In this document: in pieces, positions 1-9,361 of the stretch
How positions within the stretch are numbered: position 1 is the stretch's first letter
Layout of the letters: every line of letters starts with the position of its first letter
Assembly: GCF_009389715.1 (NCBI RefSeq)
Contig: NW_024067686.1
Coordinates: 340,501-404,500 of the forward strand
Direction of reading: 5' to 3'
Length of the DNA: 64,000 bases
Source: Phoenix dactylifera
Lineage: Eukaryota; Streptophyta; Magnoliopsida; Arecales; Arecaceae
The notes under the pieces: model-generated
The model's database searches: none
What the model was told of the DNA's origin: nothing
The model's input: the letters and a program-made list of their open reading frames with translations, nothing else
Position numbers and translations under genes: made by a program

Positions 1-1365
1 TGATTTGGTACGTCATTAAGATTCAATTTTTCGAACTCAAGAATTCCAGCATCATCATCAGAAGTATTTTCTCTCCTAAGAGATTCGCTATCAGACTCAT
101 CAAAAATGATATGAATTGACTCATCAACTACAAGAGTTCTTTTGTTGAATACTCTGTATGCCCTGCTAGATGTAGAGTATTCTAAAAAGATACCTTCATC
201 TGACTTGGCATTAAATTTACTTAGATCCTCCTTGCCATTGTTTAAAATGAAACATCTACATCCAAATACTCTAAGATATTTAGCAGTTGGCTTCCTATTC
301 TTCCAAAGTTTATAAGAAGTTTTCTTGGTTATAGGTTGTATTAAAACACGATTTAAAATATGGCAAGCAGTACTTACAGCTTCAGCCCTAAAGTACTTTG
401 GAAGATTTGACTCACACAACATCATGCGTGTCATCTCTGCCAAGGTCCTATTTTTTCTTTCAACAACCCCATTTTGTTGAGGCGTTCTAAGTGCTAAAAA
501 TTGATGGAAGATACAATTTTCATCACAAAATTTTTCAAAGTGTTGATTTTTAAATTCAGTTCCATGATTACTTCGAATTGCAATTAAGGTGAGCTTCTTT
601 TCAGTTAAGGTATTTTTATAATATTTCAAGAATGCTGAAAATGCTTCACTCTTATGTGCAAGAAATGAAACCCATGTTTATCTTGAGAAATCATCTACTA
701 TGACTAATCCATACTTTTTTCCTCCTAGACTTGCAGTTCTAGTAGGCCCAAATAGATCCATGTGTATGAGTTCAAAGGGCCTAGTGGTTGATATTATATT
801 CTTTGATTTGATGGATGATTTTGTTTGCTTTCCCACAAAGATTTTGTTTTTTTCAAAGATTAATTTCGGCACATCTTTTATCAGATCATTCTTGACTAGT
901 TTTGATATTAAGTCCATACTAGCATGTCCCAGTCTACGGTGCCAAAGCTAACTTGTTTCACTTTTTCTTTCTTCATTAGTAATTAAGCATAATCCATTTT
1001 TCTTTCCTAAATCATGAAGATCTACCATATAAATATTTCCATGCCTATGTCCCATAAGTACAATGCTATTATCTTTTGGATTTATAATTATGCATACTGA
1101 AGCTTTAAATGTGACTTTAAGACCTTTATCACAAAATTGATTTATGCTAAGCAAGTTATGTTTCAGACCATTAACTAATAAAACATTTTCTATAAATGTG
1201 GATAGAGTAATATAGATTTTATCCTTTCCAATGATAAGTCCTTTTCCATTATCTCCATAGGTTACCACTCCACCCTCCTTAGATTCCAAAGTAACAAATT
1301 ATTTTATGTCACCTGTTATGTGTCTTGAACAGCCGCTATCTAGATACCATCGTTTATTCCTCTTA
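1..1365 (-). pseudogene. Copia pol pseudogene: protease to integrase
   Basis: Minus strand. The aspartic protease motif DSGCSRH lies near 1330-1345, followed by the post-protease segment ([16 protein letters not shown]), the GAG-pre-integrase region and the integrase core (HMDLFGPT near 740-770, VIVDDFSR near 690). The C-terminal integrase extension ends at the window edge. A stop follows VIVDDFSR near 680, where the intact homologue has tyrosine, and another stop follows the protease near 1300. Polymerase and RNase H would lie outside the window. It is clearly nonfunctional. Identity rests on co-linear similarity to the pol gene at 11145-14244. Confidence 0.85.
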
Positions 1366-1391
1366 TTAGCTGTAAGACACTCCTGCAATCA

Positions 1392-3064
1392 AAGTCAAGA
1401 ATGTGCTTTAGGTACCCAAACTATGTTGGGTCCTTTAAGGTTAGTACTTGATGTTCCTTTTGGAACCCAAATTTTTTTGGACTTTAGCTTACTTTTATCA
1501 CTCAATTTGCTATAACTAGGCTTTCTAAGATTGCATTCATATGCTTTGTGTCCTACTTTATTGCAGCAATGACAAGTTATATTTTCAGTTTTGGCTTTCA
1601 GAAATATGTTCTTTAAGTATTTTTGCTTCCTATTTGTTTTATATCCCAAACCAGCCTTATCATATACAGCTTTTTGACTATCAAGAATCATATTTAATTT
1701 AGTTGAACTAAGTGTAAACTTGTCCACTAAGGATTTGTATTTTTCTGCATCTTCTTTTAGCTTGATATTTTCAACAATTAGATTCTTGGTTTCATTTGTG
1801 AACCTCCTACTTAATGTTTTATAGTCATTAGATAGTTTCAGCTTATCTTTGATAAGAGATTGATTTTCATCTTTTAGAACTTTATTTTATGAATTAACTT
1901 CTTATGTTCTTCTATCAGTTCTAAAAATGCATCATGTAACTCTTCTACCGAAAAATCATATTCAAGTTCAGAATCTACCTCATCGTCATTGGCCATGTAG
2001 CAGATTTGGGCCGTCTCTTGTTGATCTTCTTCTTCCAAACTTGACTCCTCACTTTCACTCTATTCAGCCATGAGGTTCCTCTTTTTAAGTTTTCTTGCCA
2101 TCCATTTCAATTCCGGGCAATCTATCTTGAAGTGTCCGGGCTTGTTACACTCATAGCATATTGGCACTTCTTTTTTCTTTTCGTTTTCTTTTTTCTTTTT
2201 TTGGCTTGAGCTACCTCTTACGAAAGGTTTTCTTTTATGAAATTTCTTTTTACCTTTCATGAATTTTCTGAATTTTCTTGCAAGCATTGCCATTCCTTCT
2301 TCATCATATTCCTCCTCATCATCGGACTCCTCTGATTCAATTTCCTACTTTGGAGTTGTAGACTTCAAGGCAATGGTCTTCCTTTTCTTAACCTCCTCTT
2401 CTGAGTTTTGTTTCATGGTCAGCTCATAGGTCATGATTGATCCTAGAAGTTCTTCCAATTGCAGTGTATTGAGATCCTTTGCCTCTTGAATTGCAGTTAC
2501 TTTGGCCTCCCAAACTCTTGGTAGAGATCTGAGAATTTTTTGCACTAGTCCAGAGTTAGCATAAGACTTTTCCAAACTCTTTAGTCCATTTATGATTTCA
2601 GTGAATCGAGTGAACATTTCAGTTATGGACTCAGTGGATTCCATTTTAAACAATTCATACTTATGTACTAATATATTATATTTTTGACCTTTTAACTTGA
2701 TTAGTTCCTTCATGTGTGACCTCTAGTTTATTCCAAATTTCTTTAACGGAGATGCATGTGGATATTCTATTAAATTCACTTATATCTAGTGAGCAGTAAA
2801 GTACATTAATTGCTTTAGCATTTAATTGTGCAAGTTTTCTATCACTCTCATTCCAATCCATTTCAGGCTTAGGAATGATTGTGCCCTCTATACTAACTGT
2901 AGGTGTGTGTGGCCCCCTAGTTACGATTTTCCACATGTCATAGTCTAGTGCTTGAATGAATATCCTCATCCTAGCTTTCCAATAAGTATAATTAGTGCCA
3001 TTAAACAAGGTGGTCTATTTGTGGATTGTCCCTCGCTAATAGAACATCCTACTTGGGTTGTCAT
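1392..3064 (-). pseudogene. Copia gag pseudogene
   Basis: Minus strand. The start codon at 3064 opens a frame that shifts almost at once into the conserved FNGTNYTYWKARMRIF segment (near 2975-3008). Three further blocks follow: the UBN2-type capsid region (2345-2713), a basic stretch with a CCHC knuckle CYECNKPGHFKIDC (near 2125-2165), and a C-terminal part with a second knuckle CHCCNKVGHKAYEC (near 1535-1575). Several frameshifts and stops separate the blocks. The homologous intact gag is at 9362-11131, and both have two zinc knuckles with coiled-coil-like sequence between them. Confidence 0.85.
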
Positions 3065-3109
3065 GATCTTTGACTCTTGATCGTAAGATCAACAAATACT
3101 ATGAGAGCA

Positions 3110-3197
3110 TCTTGCTCTGATGCCAATTATCAGGATCAAGCGCTACCATTACAATCTTGCTCTGATACCAATTATCAGGATCAAGCGCTACCATTAC
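3110..3197 (-). repeat. Tandem duplication of a PBS-like segment
   Basis: A segment of about 44 bp containing the complement of TGGYATCAGAGCAAG occurs twice in a row (about 3110-3153 and 3151-3197), differing by one base in the PBS-like core. It lies between gag and the true PBS at 3502-3514, so this remnant has three PBS-like sequences in its leader. It may record template switching during reverse transcription. Confidence 0.6.
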
Positions 3198-3501
3198 ACC
3201 AAAACCCGCAGGTGTTAGTGAAGGCGCAACTTTATTTCTTTAAACTAGCACAGGGGCCCATAGTGCCACGAGTCGACTCCGACCAAGCCTCGCCTGACTC
3301 TGGACTCCGACAGGGCCTCGCCAGTGGGTTCAGGGACCCCCTAGTAGTATAACCCACCCTATTCCTCCAGCGCATCCACGTTGGCAGGCGGCAGGACTGA
3401 CTCGGCCCTTCAGGCCTCCGCCAACGTTGACTCGGCCCCTCAGACCTCCACCAACAATCCCCCTCCCAACGTGATGCCTGGGTTTCGAACTCGAGACCTA
3501 T
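3198..3501. other. Leader of the Copia remnant, no gene
   Basis: GC-rich sequence between the duplicated PBS-like units and the PBS. It holds a short motif (near 3426-3455) that recurs at 3868-3897, just where the LTR remnant stops. No convincing coding region is seen; open frames here lack any recognisable domain. Confidence 0.5.
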
Positions 3502-3514
3502 GGCTCTGATACCA
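3502..3514 (-). other. Primer binding site (initiator tRNA-Met type)
   Basis: On the minus strand TGGTATCAGAGCC starts two bases after the LTR end CA at 3517. This is the usual complement to the 3-prime end of plant initiator tRNA-Met used by Copia elements. Confidence 0.8.
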
Positions 3515-3516
3515 CT

Positions 3517-3867
3517 TGTTGTCCAAGGTGACAAGCCAAGAGGGGGGGGGGGGGGGTGAATTGGTTTTTCTTAATTTTCGATTCCTTAATTATGTTAATT
3601 GATGAGTGAGTGATTTAGTTAATATAGATTAAGTGCAAATAGTGAAGTCAGAACAATACACAATACAAACAACAAGAAGTATAGTAGTTCGGTGCTCTCC
3701 TATGCACCTACGTCCACTCCCCAAGCGACCTCTTGGGAATTCACTATAATTCCGTGGATTACAGTTGGATTGTTTTCCAGGCTCACAATCCAAAAATCTT
3801 TACACTTGGTTTTCTGGGATCACCAAAAACCTATGTTGGTTTTACGGGCTCACCAACAAACCTTCAC
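3517..3867 (-). mobile_element. Partial Sirevirus 5-prime LTR
   Basis: Minus strand. The LTR ends in a C-run, CTCTTGG and ACA, as in the other two Sireviruses here. It retains three hairpins of the GAGC-loop type at 3767-3791, 3806-3826 and 3835-3857. The upstream part with TATA box and palindromes is absent; the match stops near 3867. Confidence 0.7.
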
Positions 3868-4029
3868 CGTTGACTTGGCCCCTCAGACCTCCGCCAACAA
3901 CTTTCTCCCCACCGCTCGATTTTCGGTCGGCAGCGTCCGGGGGCGTCGTGGGGGTCGTCGGGGCCGAGGAGGGAGGCTTTTAGTTTCAGGGGTCCGTGGA
4001 CGGCCGGAGGTGGCGGGGGTGATTGCCGA
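3868..4029. other. GC-rich flank of CACTA-1, unidentified
   Basis: Very GC-rich sequence between the LTR remnant and CACTA-1. Its first 30 bases resemble 3426-3455. The last three bases, CGA, are the target-site duplication of CACTA-1. It could be gene-derived, but no protein is recognisable. Confidence 0.4.
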
Positions 4030-4051
4030 CACTACAAGAAAATTGGGCATT

Positions 4052-4385
4052 AGCGACGCTTTTTTTGGCCATTAGCGACGCTTTTAAGCGTCGGTAAAAA
4101 CCATCCTGACGCTATCCCAAGCGTCGGTAAAGCGTCGCCTATGCTACAGTGGATAAAACATTTTCCGACGTTTTCAAAAGCGTCGGTCATTAGCGACGCT
4201 TTTTAGCGTCGGTCACGTACAATTTAGCGACGCATAAAAGCGTCGCTAATTGCAATTTAGCGTCGCTTTTTAGCATCGGTAACTAGCGACGCTTTAAAGC
4301 GTCGTTAAAGTCAAACCTACCGACGCTTTAAAGCGTCGGTAATAGTTAAAACACCGGGATTTTAACGACGCTTTAAAGCGTCGTT
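4052..4385. repeat. CACTA-1 left subterminal repeats
   Basis: About a dozen copies of a motif around GCGACGCTTT and its complement AAAGCGTCG, often as back-to-back palindromes such as CGACGCTTTAAAGCGTCG. Subterminal repeats of this kind are the transposase-binding region of CACTA elements. The same motif lines the ends of the other three CACTA elements in the window. Confidence 0.85.
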
Positions 4386-4503
4386 AGAGTATAATTTTTT
4401 AAAAAAAAATTTAAATTTTTTTTTAAAACTCTGTTTACAAAATCAAAGGCATTCACACTAAACGAGATTATACTCATAGCACAATCAAACATATTTATCA
4501 AAA

Positions 4504-4560
4504 CATTCATATTGTCAAATTACATTCATATTGTCAAATTACATTCATACTGTCAAATTA
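4504..4560 (+). repeat. Three tandem copies of a 19-bp unit
   Basis: The unit ACATTCATATTGTCAAATT occurs three times in a row, the third with one change (ATACTG). It lies between the subterminal repeats and the DUF247 fragment. Confidence 0.8.
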
Positions 4561-4579
4561 CATTTGCAATGTACTTCCA

Positions 4580-5398
4580 CTATGCAATGTCCTGGTCATC
4601 TCCAATATGCGGTTGAATGATCCCTTCCCGGTGAAGCAACTCCACATCTCTTGAGGTGTTGATGATAGCATCCAGAAACTTGGTATATTCAGTGACATCC
4701 ATCTCGTGTCTCCTGCAACTTTGCTCCAAAGCAATTAGGTTTGCAAAAAAGAAGTTCGTTGACTCATCAACAAAAATGGCCGGGATTCCCAACACCCCCT
4801 GATCCTTACAGAACGTAATGTCTAGAAAGCCAGATGCTGACTTGCTCCCCTCGATTTTCACTCCAGCCTCTGCAAGTCTAGTAATGGGGGGGAGGGTTCT
4901 TGGGAATACCTCTGAACTCGAAGAATTGGTACGGCGCGGCAACACCTTGGAGAGCCAATCCCCAGTCTTGTCGATTATTAGGGATAAAGCAGAATAAGTA
5001 GTCCTTGATCGTTTACTGTAGCTTGCTGTGTTGGTCACCTCTGATTTTGGGAATCGCCGGATCCATCGGTGGATCAAGTGGAGTAAATGATCCACATCGA
5101 AGCCTTCGGCGGGCAGCTCTGGCTGTGGACCTCTCCAGAACGATGGCGGAAAGTCATCGAACGCATCGATGGCAGCATTCAGAAGGCGGGAGCTATCCCA
5201 CTCTGGCATCCCCAGTGTTTCGAGGAGATGCTGGACAATGAAATACGGAAGTTGATTTTCTAGCAACATCAGGTCTACAAGAATATGACATTTGAGGCAC
5301 ACATTATCGTCGAAAAGCGATCTGAGCTCCTCCGCTTGCAGATCCTCATTAAACATTTGAAGGAGGAAACATCCATCAAGTAGAACAAACTTTGACAA
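4580..5398 (-). pseudogene. DUF247 (UPF0481-like) gene fragment captured by CACTA-1
   Basis: A 272-residue open frame matches the plant DUF247 family (PF03140). Family landmarks are visible in order: LLDGCFLLQMF at the start, LMLLENQLPYFIVQHLL near residues 42-58, GFLDITFCKDQGVLGIPAIFVD near 190-212, a NLIALEQ-type segment near 220, and the YTKFLDAIINTSRDVELLHREGII block near 238-261. Full family members are usually 400-500 residues and end in a membrane helix. Here the N-terminal part before LLDGC and the C-terminal membrane part are missing. It sits just inside the left subterminal repeats of CACTA-1. The open frame is undamaged, so capture may be recent. Whether it is transcribed is unknown. 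Confidence 0.8.
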
Positions 5399-7094
5399 GA
5401 AAACCGCATACTGTCATAACAGAACAAACTTTGACTGAAAAAAAGAAGCTAAAGGACAAGAAAAAAGAAATAAAGAAAATATGGTTATTATCTGATAAAC
5501 AAAGTTAAATTTTTAATTATAAAGACGGTGATACATAATCACAAAAATTGAAAATATACCTAGGTGTTGATGAATCTTTGGGTCAAGAACTTGAGTGATG
5601 GATGCTAGAATTTGAATCAGAGAATAAGCGTGAAGAATCTTGGATCTATAAAAGAATAGTTAAAATAATTAGAGAAAGAAATTACAGGAAAATTTATTAT
5701 GAGAATCACCCAATTAATTCTACCAACATGAATCACTCAACATTTCAGAAGCATTTCAAATGAGAATTGGAAGGGACCATATTCTCAAAGTTCTCACAGT
5801 GATGGATATAACTTCCTCTTAGGAATCTCATGAAGATGATAATATACAATTTACCCAACAGACTGAAGAACCTTCTCCAGTATTATTCACATATATGGAT
5901 TCAGAGGAGAGATGCCCATGTACCTTGTTCAAGCTCAGGCAAAGAAATGGAAGGCCATATATTTGGTCGACAGTATGATGGGTACCTAGATGATAGAGTC
6001 CAATTGAAGTGATCAATAAACATAAGAGAACACATGTAAACATATGATTATAGATAAAGTCATAGTACTAAGAAGCAATTTCCTTTAAAAAAAGAAGACA
6101 AGGAAAAGGCACAGTAGCATTGAATGTAATGAATCAGCTTGTAAAGCTGTTCTGCATGACAATCATGATTGCCATGTTGGAGATGATATGAAACTGATCT
6201 AGTTCTTAGATCACATGAAGAACATGTAAGCCACATTATTGGTGCAAACATAAGGATAAAAAGACACCATATGTGTAAAGCCCTGTCAACATACGAGTAT
6301 GTGTTGGGCCAAAAATCTCCTACAAATCTCCATTCAATGTTCCATATCACCAGTGAGTTATCAAATCAGAGTTCAAAACATTCAGTAATGCTTTAAACAA
6401 GATAATAACGGGAGGCACAATTTCAGTGAAAAATAAGCAAAAAGAGCTCAGTCAGCTAAACAAAGAAGCAGAACAATAGATCGAGTAACACAAATGGTGG
6501 GAAGGAGGGAAATACAAGAGAACAATCTTGTTATCTATTAATCATGAGCTTGTAACACAATTTTTCCCACCCAAAACAATTAAACCTCAAAAGCACACCA
6601 AAAGAGCAGAGGAAAGACCTTCAAGCAATAACAATGCAATGGACCAATTTCGGTCAATAAAAAGCAACAAAAGAAAAGGTTAACTCCAAGAAAAAGAGAA
6701 TTACATAGAATTAGATGTGAGACATCCAAGCCCATACTTTATCCTCGGATTCTAGTGATAACAGCAAGTAAATGAAGAAAATCCCAGGAATTAAGGAAGA
6801 ATATAGCTATCCACCAAAAAGCATTAACACAAAATAGACAACGTACAGCTATAAATCCAAATTTTATAGATTATGAAAAAAAAATGTAATGATTTAGACG
6901 AAATATTCTGAAAGACTCTGGAGATGCAATGATAGAACAAAAACTAGTAAAAAAAAAAAGAGTCAGGTTTCACTTTCGCCCATAAAGAGTCAGGTTTCAA
7001 GACCACATGCACAGCCATCTTACATAAGAAAGCATACCTCATTTGCGCCAATAAACACAAACTCAGACCACCATGGTCTTTTGGTATACAAACA
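5399..7094. other. AT-rich interior of CACTA-1, mostly unidentified
   Basis: AT-rich DNA, probably intronic sequence from captured genes. Two minus-strand stretches look like real exons with splice sites: about 5561-5650, and 5924-6011 listed separately. The first reads KILHAYSLIQILASITQVLD before a GT donor and was not identified. Nothing else convincing was seen. Confidence 0.4.
5924..6011 (-). pseudogene. Exon fragment, possibly a 2OG-Fe(II) oxygenase-like plant protein
   Basis: On the minus strand an open stretch reads SSRYPSYCRPNIWPSISLPE followed by LEQ and a GT donor at 5922-5923. The PNIWP...LPELE pattern resembles a group of plant 2-oxoglutarate/Fe(II) oxygenase superfamily proteins, as far as I recall them. 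Only one exon is visible and the catalytic His/Asp residues would lie elsewhere. It is a capture candidate inside CACTA-1. Confidence 0.4.
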
Positions 7095-7427
7095 TTTGCT
7101 CAAGAAACTAGATGAAGACCCCTCCTATCAGAAGTATGTCCCCATAAAACAAAGCCCGAAACCTCCTTGTCAAGTCTTGTATTGATAGATAAAGGCACAC
7201 TGACACAGGATATACAACAGATAGGAATAGATGAAAGCACAAGTTGGAGTGAGGTTGTTCTACCAGCCAGAGATAAAGCCTTCCATTTCCAACTTGCAAT
7301 CTCCGTTGCCACCTTATCCAATAGAAAATTAAAATTCAAAGAGGCCAGAGGCATACCTAATAGAGGAACCCCTACATATTTCCACACCCCCTGCTTTCCT
7401 GCATGGAAAAAACCTTGCATATATTAG
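7095..7427 (-). mobile_element. LINE reverse-transcriptase fragment, downstream half
   Basis: The minus-strand frame contains GVWKYVGVPLLG, SLAGRTTSLQLVLSSIP and a basic tail, typical of the region after the catalytic FADD box in plant L1 reverse transcriptases (compare LTYLGVPILG and MMGRVTLARSVLSAIP in the LINE at 59572-64000). The upstream half with FADD lies at 19073-19252, on the far side of the Sirevirus. Bases 7423-7427, ATTAG, are the target duplication of that Sirevirus. Confidence 0.75.
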
Positions 7428-7608
7428 TGTGGAGTGATTGATTAAAACCCCGTTTGATTTTGATGAGCTCAAAGCATTTGAGTATATCGTGTGATTACTA
7501 ATGAATTCAATTGAGTGTTTCAGTGAAAATCCTGCTCAAGTGTTTCTAGACATGGTTTACAGTATTTTGGATAAGTTAAGAAGTCTGCTGAACCAATGTC
7601 TGAGACTC

Positions 7609-8431
7609 GAGTCGACTCCCGAGTTTCACGAGTCGACTCCAAGCGTATCAAGGTCACTGGCACGAGCTCGAGTCGACTCCTAATCAGTATGAGTCGACTC
7701 CGACTGAAAACAGACAGAAGGATAGAAGAGCAGTCTTTCAGATCTGAGATTCGAGTCGACTCCAGTGGAACGCGAGTCGACTCCCAGCGGTGCACAAAGA
7801 AAAAGTCAGAGAGTGTTTTATGGACTCTGAGATTCGAGTCGACTCCAGTGGAACGCGAGTCGACTCCCAGCGGTGCACAAAGAAAAAGTCAGAGAGTGTT
7901 TTATGGACTCTGAGATTCGAGTCGACTCCCGCATTACGCGAGTCGACTCCAAGATTGTGCGACCATCAACAGAGAAAACCATGTTACTGCCACTGAGATT
8001 CGAGTCGACTCCCAGACAGCTCGAGTCGACACCAAGACAAGCTTCACGTCAAAAGGCAGAAGACCAACTTTCGGAAACTGAGAGCCGAGTCGACTCCAAG
8101 GAAGTTCGAGTCGACTCCAAGACTGGATGAGCCAAAAGACAGAGAATCGGGAGTTCGGGCTCTGAGATTCGAGTCGACTCCCAGGACAGTCGAGTCGACT
8201 CGAGAGGGCAAAATTCAAATTTGTATCCACGGTCTACAGAGGAAAAGCCGACTCCAAAATTGCCAGGTCAGCGCCAGAAGTTGGCGAGTCGACTCCGGGC
8301 CAAGACGAGTCGACTCCCAGTCGTGACGGCAACTTTAATTCAAACTTGGAACAGTTGCCGAGTCGACTCCTGAAAAGCTTGAGTCGACTCCCGCTACAGC
8401 CGAGTCGACTCCTGATCGCGCGAGTCGACTC
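7609..8431. promoter_or_regulatory. Array of 22 GAGTCGACTC palindromes in 21-bp pairs (upstream LTR)
   Basis: The 10-bp palindrome starts at 7609, 7630, 7670, 7691, 7753, 7774, 7836, 7857, 7919, 7940, 8002, 8023, 8087, 8108, 8171, 8192, 8286, 8307, 8360, 8381, 8402 and 8422. Within pairs the spacing is 21 bp every time. Successive pairs from 7753 to 8171 recur every 83-85 bp. The last four sites step at 21, 21 and 20 bp. All lie upstream of the TATA-like box, consistent with a U3 enhancer. The site at 8023 has one mismatch. Confidence 0.85.
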
Positions 8432-8522
8432 CAACCCACCAACGGTCACATTGTCAGGCTGCGCAGAGTGTGCAGAACGGCCAGAAAAAGTGGAGTAACG
8501 GCTAGTTTCCGTGGGGGTTGGC

Positions 8523-8529
8523 TTAAATA
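8523..8529 (+). promoter_or_regulatory. TATA-like box of the Sire-A LTR
   Basis: TTAAATA in the context GGCTTAAATAGCC, about 90 bp after the last palindrome, conserved in the LTRs of both full-length Sireviruses. It would place the transcript start near 8555 and the hairpin array in the RNA leader. This is inferred; no transcript data are available. Confidence 0.5.
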
Positions 8530-8851
8530 GCCACAGAAGACTGTAGCAAAATAGAGAACATACATTCCACTCCAAGCATTCAAGTCTTCAAGCTTTGCAA
8601 GTGCTCTTCAACGAGAAAAAGGGGAGATCAGCATTTACTGCGCCACCAACTTCTCCCCAGCATTCAAAGCTTCCTCCTCCTACATTCAAGTCGATCACTC
8701 ATCCAAGAGGAGACCAGAGTCAAGAAGCCATTCCTCTACTTAAGCTTAAAAGCGTTTGAGGGCTTCTAAACTCATCCTTGAATATATTGTTTCATACCTG
8801 CTTTTGAGAAGCTTATTTTCTGTTTTCTTTCTACTACGTGTATTTACTTGG

Positions 8852-9045
8852 TTCAATCGGGGGATTGAATCAAAGGGAAAAAGGTTAGTTGGTGAGCCAG
8901 TTTTAAAACCAACGTGTGAAAGGGTTTGATTGTGAGCCCGGGAAAACAATCGGGGTTGGTTCTAGTCGGTGAGCCTGGGAAAACCGACCGAGTTCGTTGT
9001 TAGCTCGTAAAACAACAAGTTTGGTTGTGAGCTTGCAAAACAACC
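8852..9045 (+). promoter_or_regulatory. Hairpin array in the LTR leader with a constant GAGC loop
   Basis: A simple inverted repeat TTCAATC/GATTGAA (8852-8869) is followed by five hairpins. Their stems are GTTGGT/ACCAAC (8888-8913), GATTGT/ACAATC (8928-8951), GTCGGT/ACCGAC (8965-8988), GTTGT/ACAAC (8996-9016) and GGTTGT/ACAACC (9023-9045). Four of the loops begin GAGC and end AAA, for example GAGCCTGGGAAA; the fourth hairpin has TAGCTCGTAAA here but GAGCTCGTAAA in the 43990-54593 element. Stem sequences differ from one another but always pair, so the structure rather than the sequence seems conserved. Position suggests the R-U5 leader of the genomic RNA. Confidence 0.75.
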
Positions 9046-9314
9046 GGCTGTAATCCAAGGGGGTTATAGTGTATTCCCAAGAGAAACTTGGGGAGTGGAC
9101 GTAGGAGCAAGGGATAGCTCCGAACCACTATAAAACTTGTGTTTGTGATTGATTGTCTCTTCCTCTTCTCATTTCATATTGCTCACAGCACATAGTAATT
9201 AATTAAATAACTTGGCATAGTTTTTAATTAATCATCCATAACGTTTTAAATTATCCAAATTGTTTTAAAACCCAATTCACCCCCCCCTCTTGGGTTGTCT
9301 ATCTGGGCAACAGG

Positions 9315-9326
9315 TGGTATCAGAGC
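9315..9326 (+). other. Primer binding site of Sire-A
   Basis: TGGTATCAGAGC begins two bases after the 5-prime LTR. It is the standard complement to plant initiator tRNA-Met for Copia elements. The gag start codon follows 35 bases later. Confidence 0.9.
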
Positions 9327-9361
9327 CAAAAACTCTTCCACTCAAGAGTTAAAAGATCAAA

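Larger units (their letters stand above)
1..3867 (-). mobile_element. Degenerate Sirevirus-type Ty1/Copia remnant
   Basis: Read on the minus strand this is LTR end, PBS, gag, protease and integrase; the reverse transcriptase would lie beyond base 1. The reading frames match the intact Sirevirus at 7428-19072 in order and wording but are broken by many stops and frameshifts. The LTR portion (3517-3867) ends abruptly in unrelated GC-rich DNA, so the outer LTR end is missing. It is an old, inactive copy. Confidence 0.85.
7428..9312 (+). repeat. Sire-A 5-prime LTR
   Basis: 1885 bp, starting TGTGGAGTG and ending GGGCAACA. In order it holds a palindrome array (7609-8431), a TATA-like box (8523-8529), a perfect inverted repeat (8852-8869), a hairpin array (8888-9045) and a C-run before the end. 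It matches 17188-19072 at a constant offset of 9760. Confidence 0.95.

Noticed and set aside
7609-8431. CRISPR-like array of short repeats with variable spacers
   Set aside because: Plant nuclear DNA, palindromes of 10 bp with 11-bp gaps inside an LTR; no cas genes.
7501-8575. Many short open frames on both strands of the LTRs (with ESTP, RVDS and SRLE repeats)
   Set aside because: They are translations of the GAGTCGACTC array, recur in every LTR copy and have no gene context.
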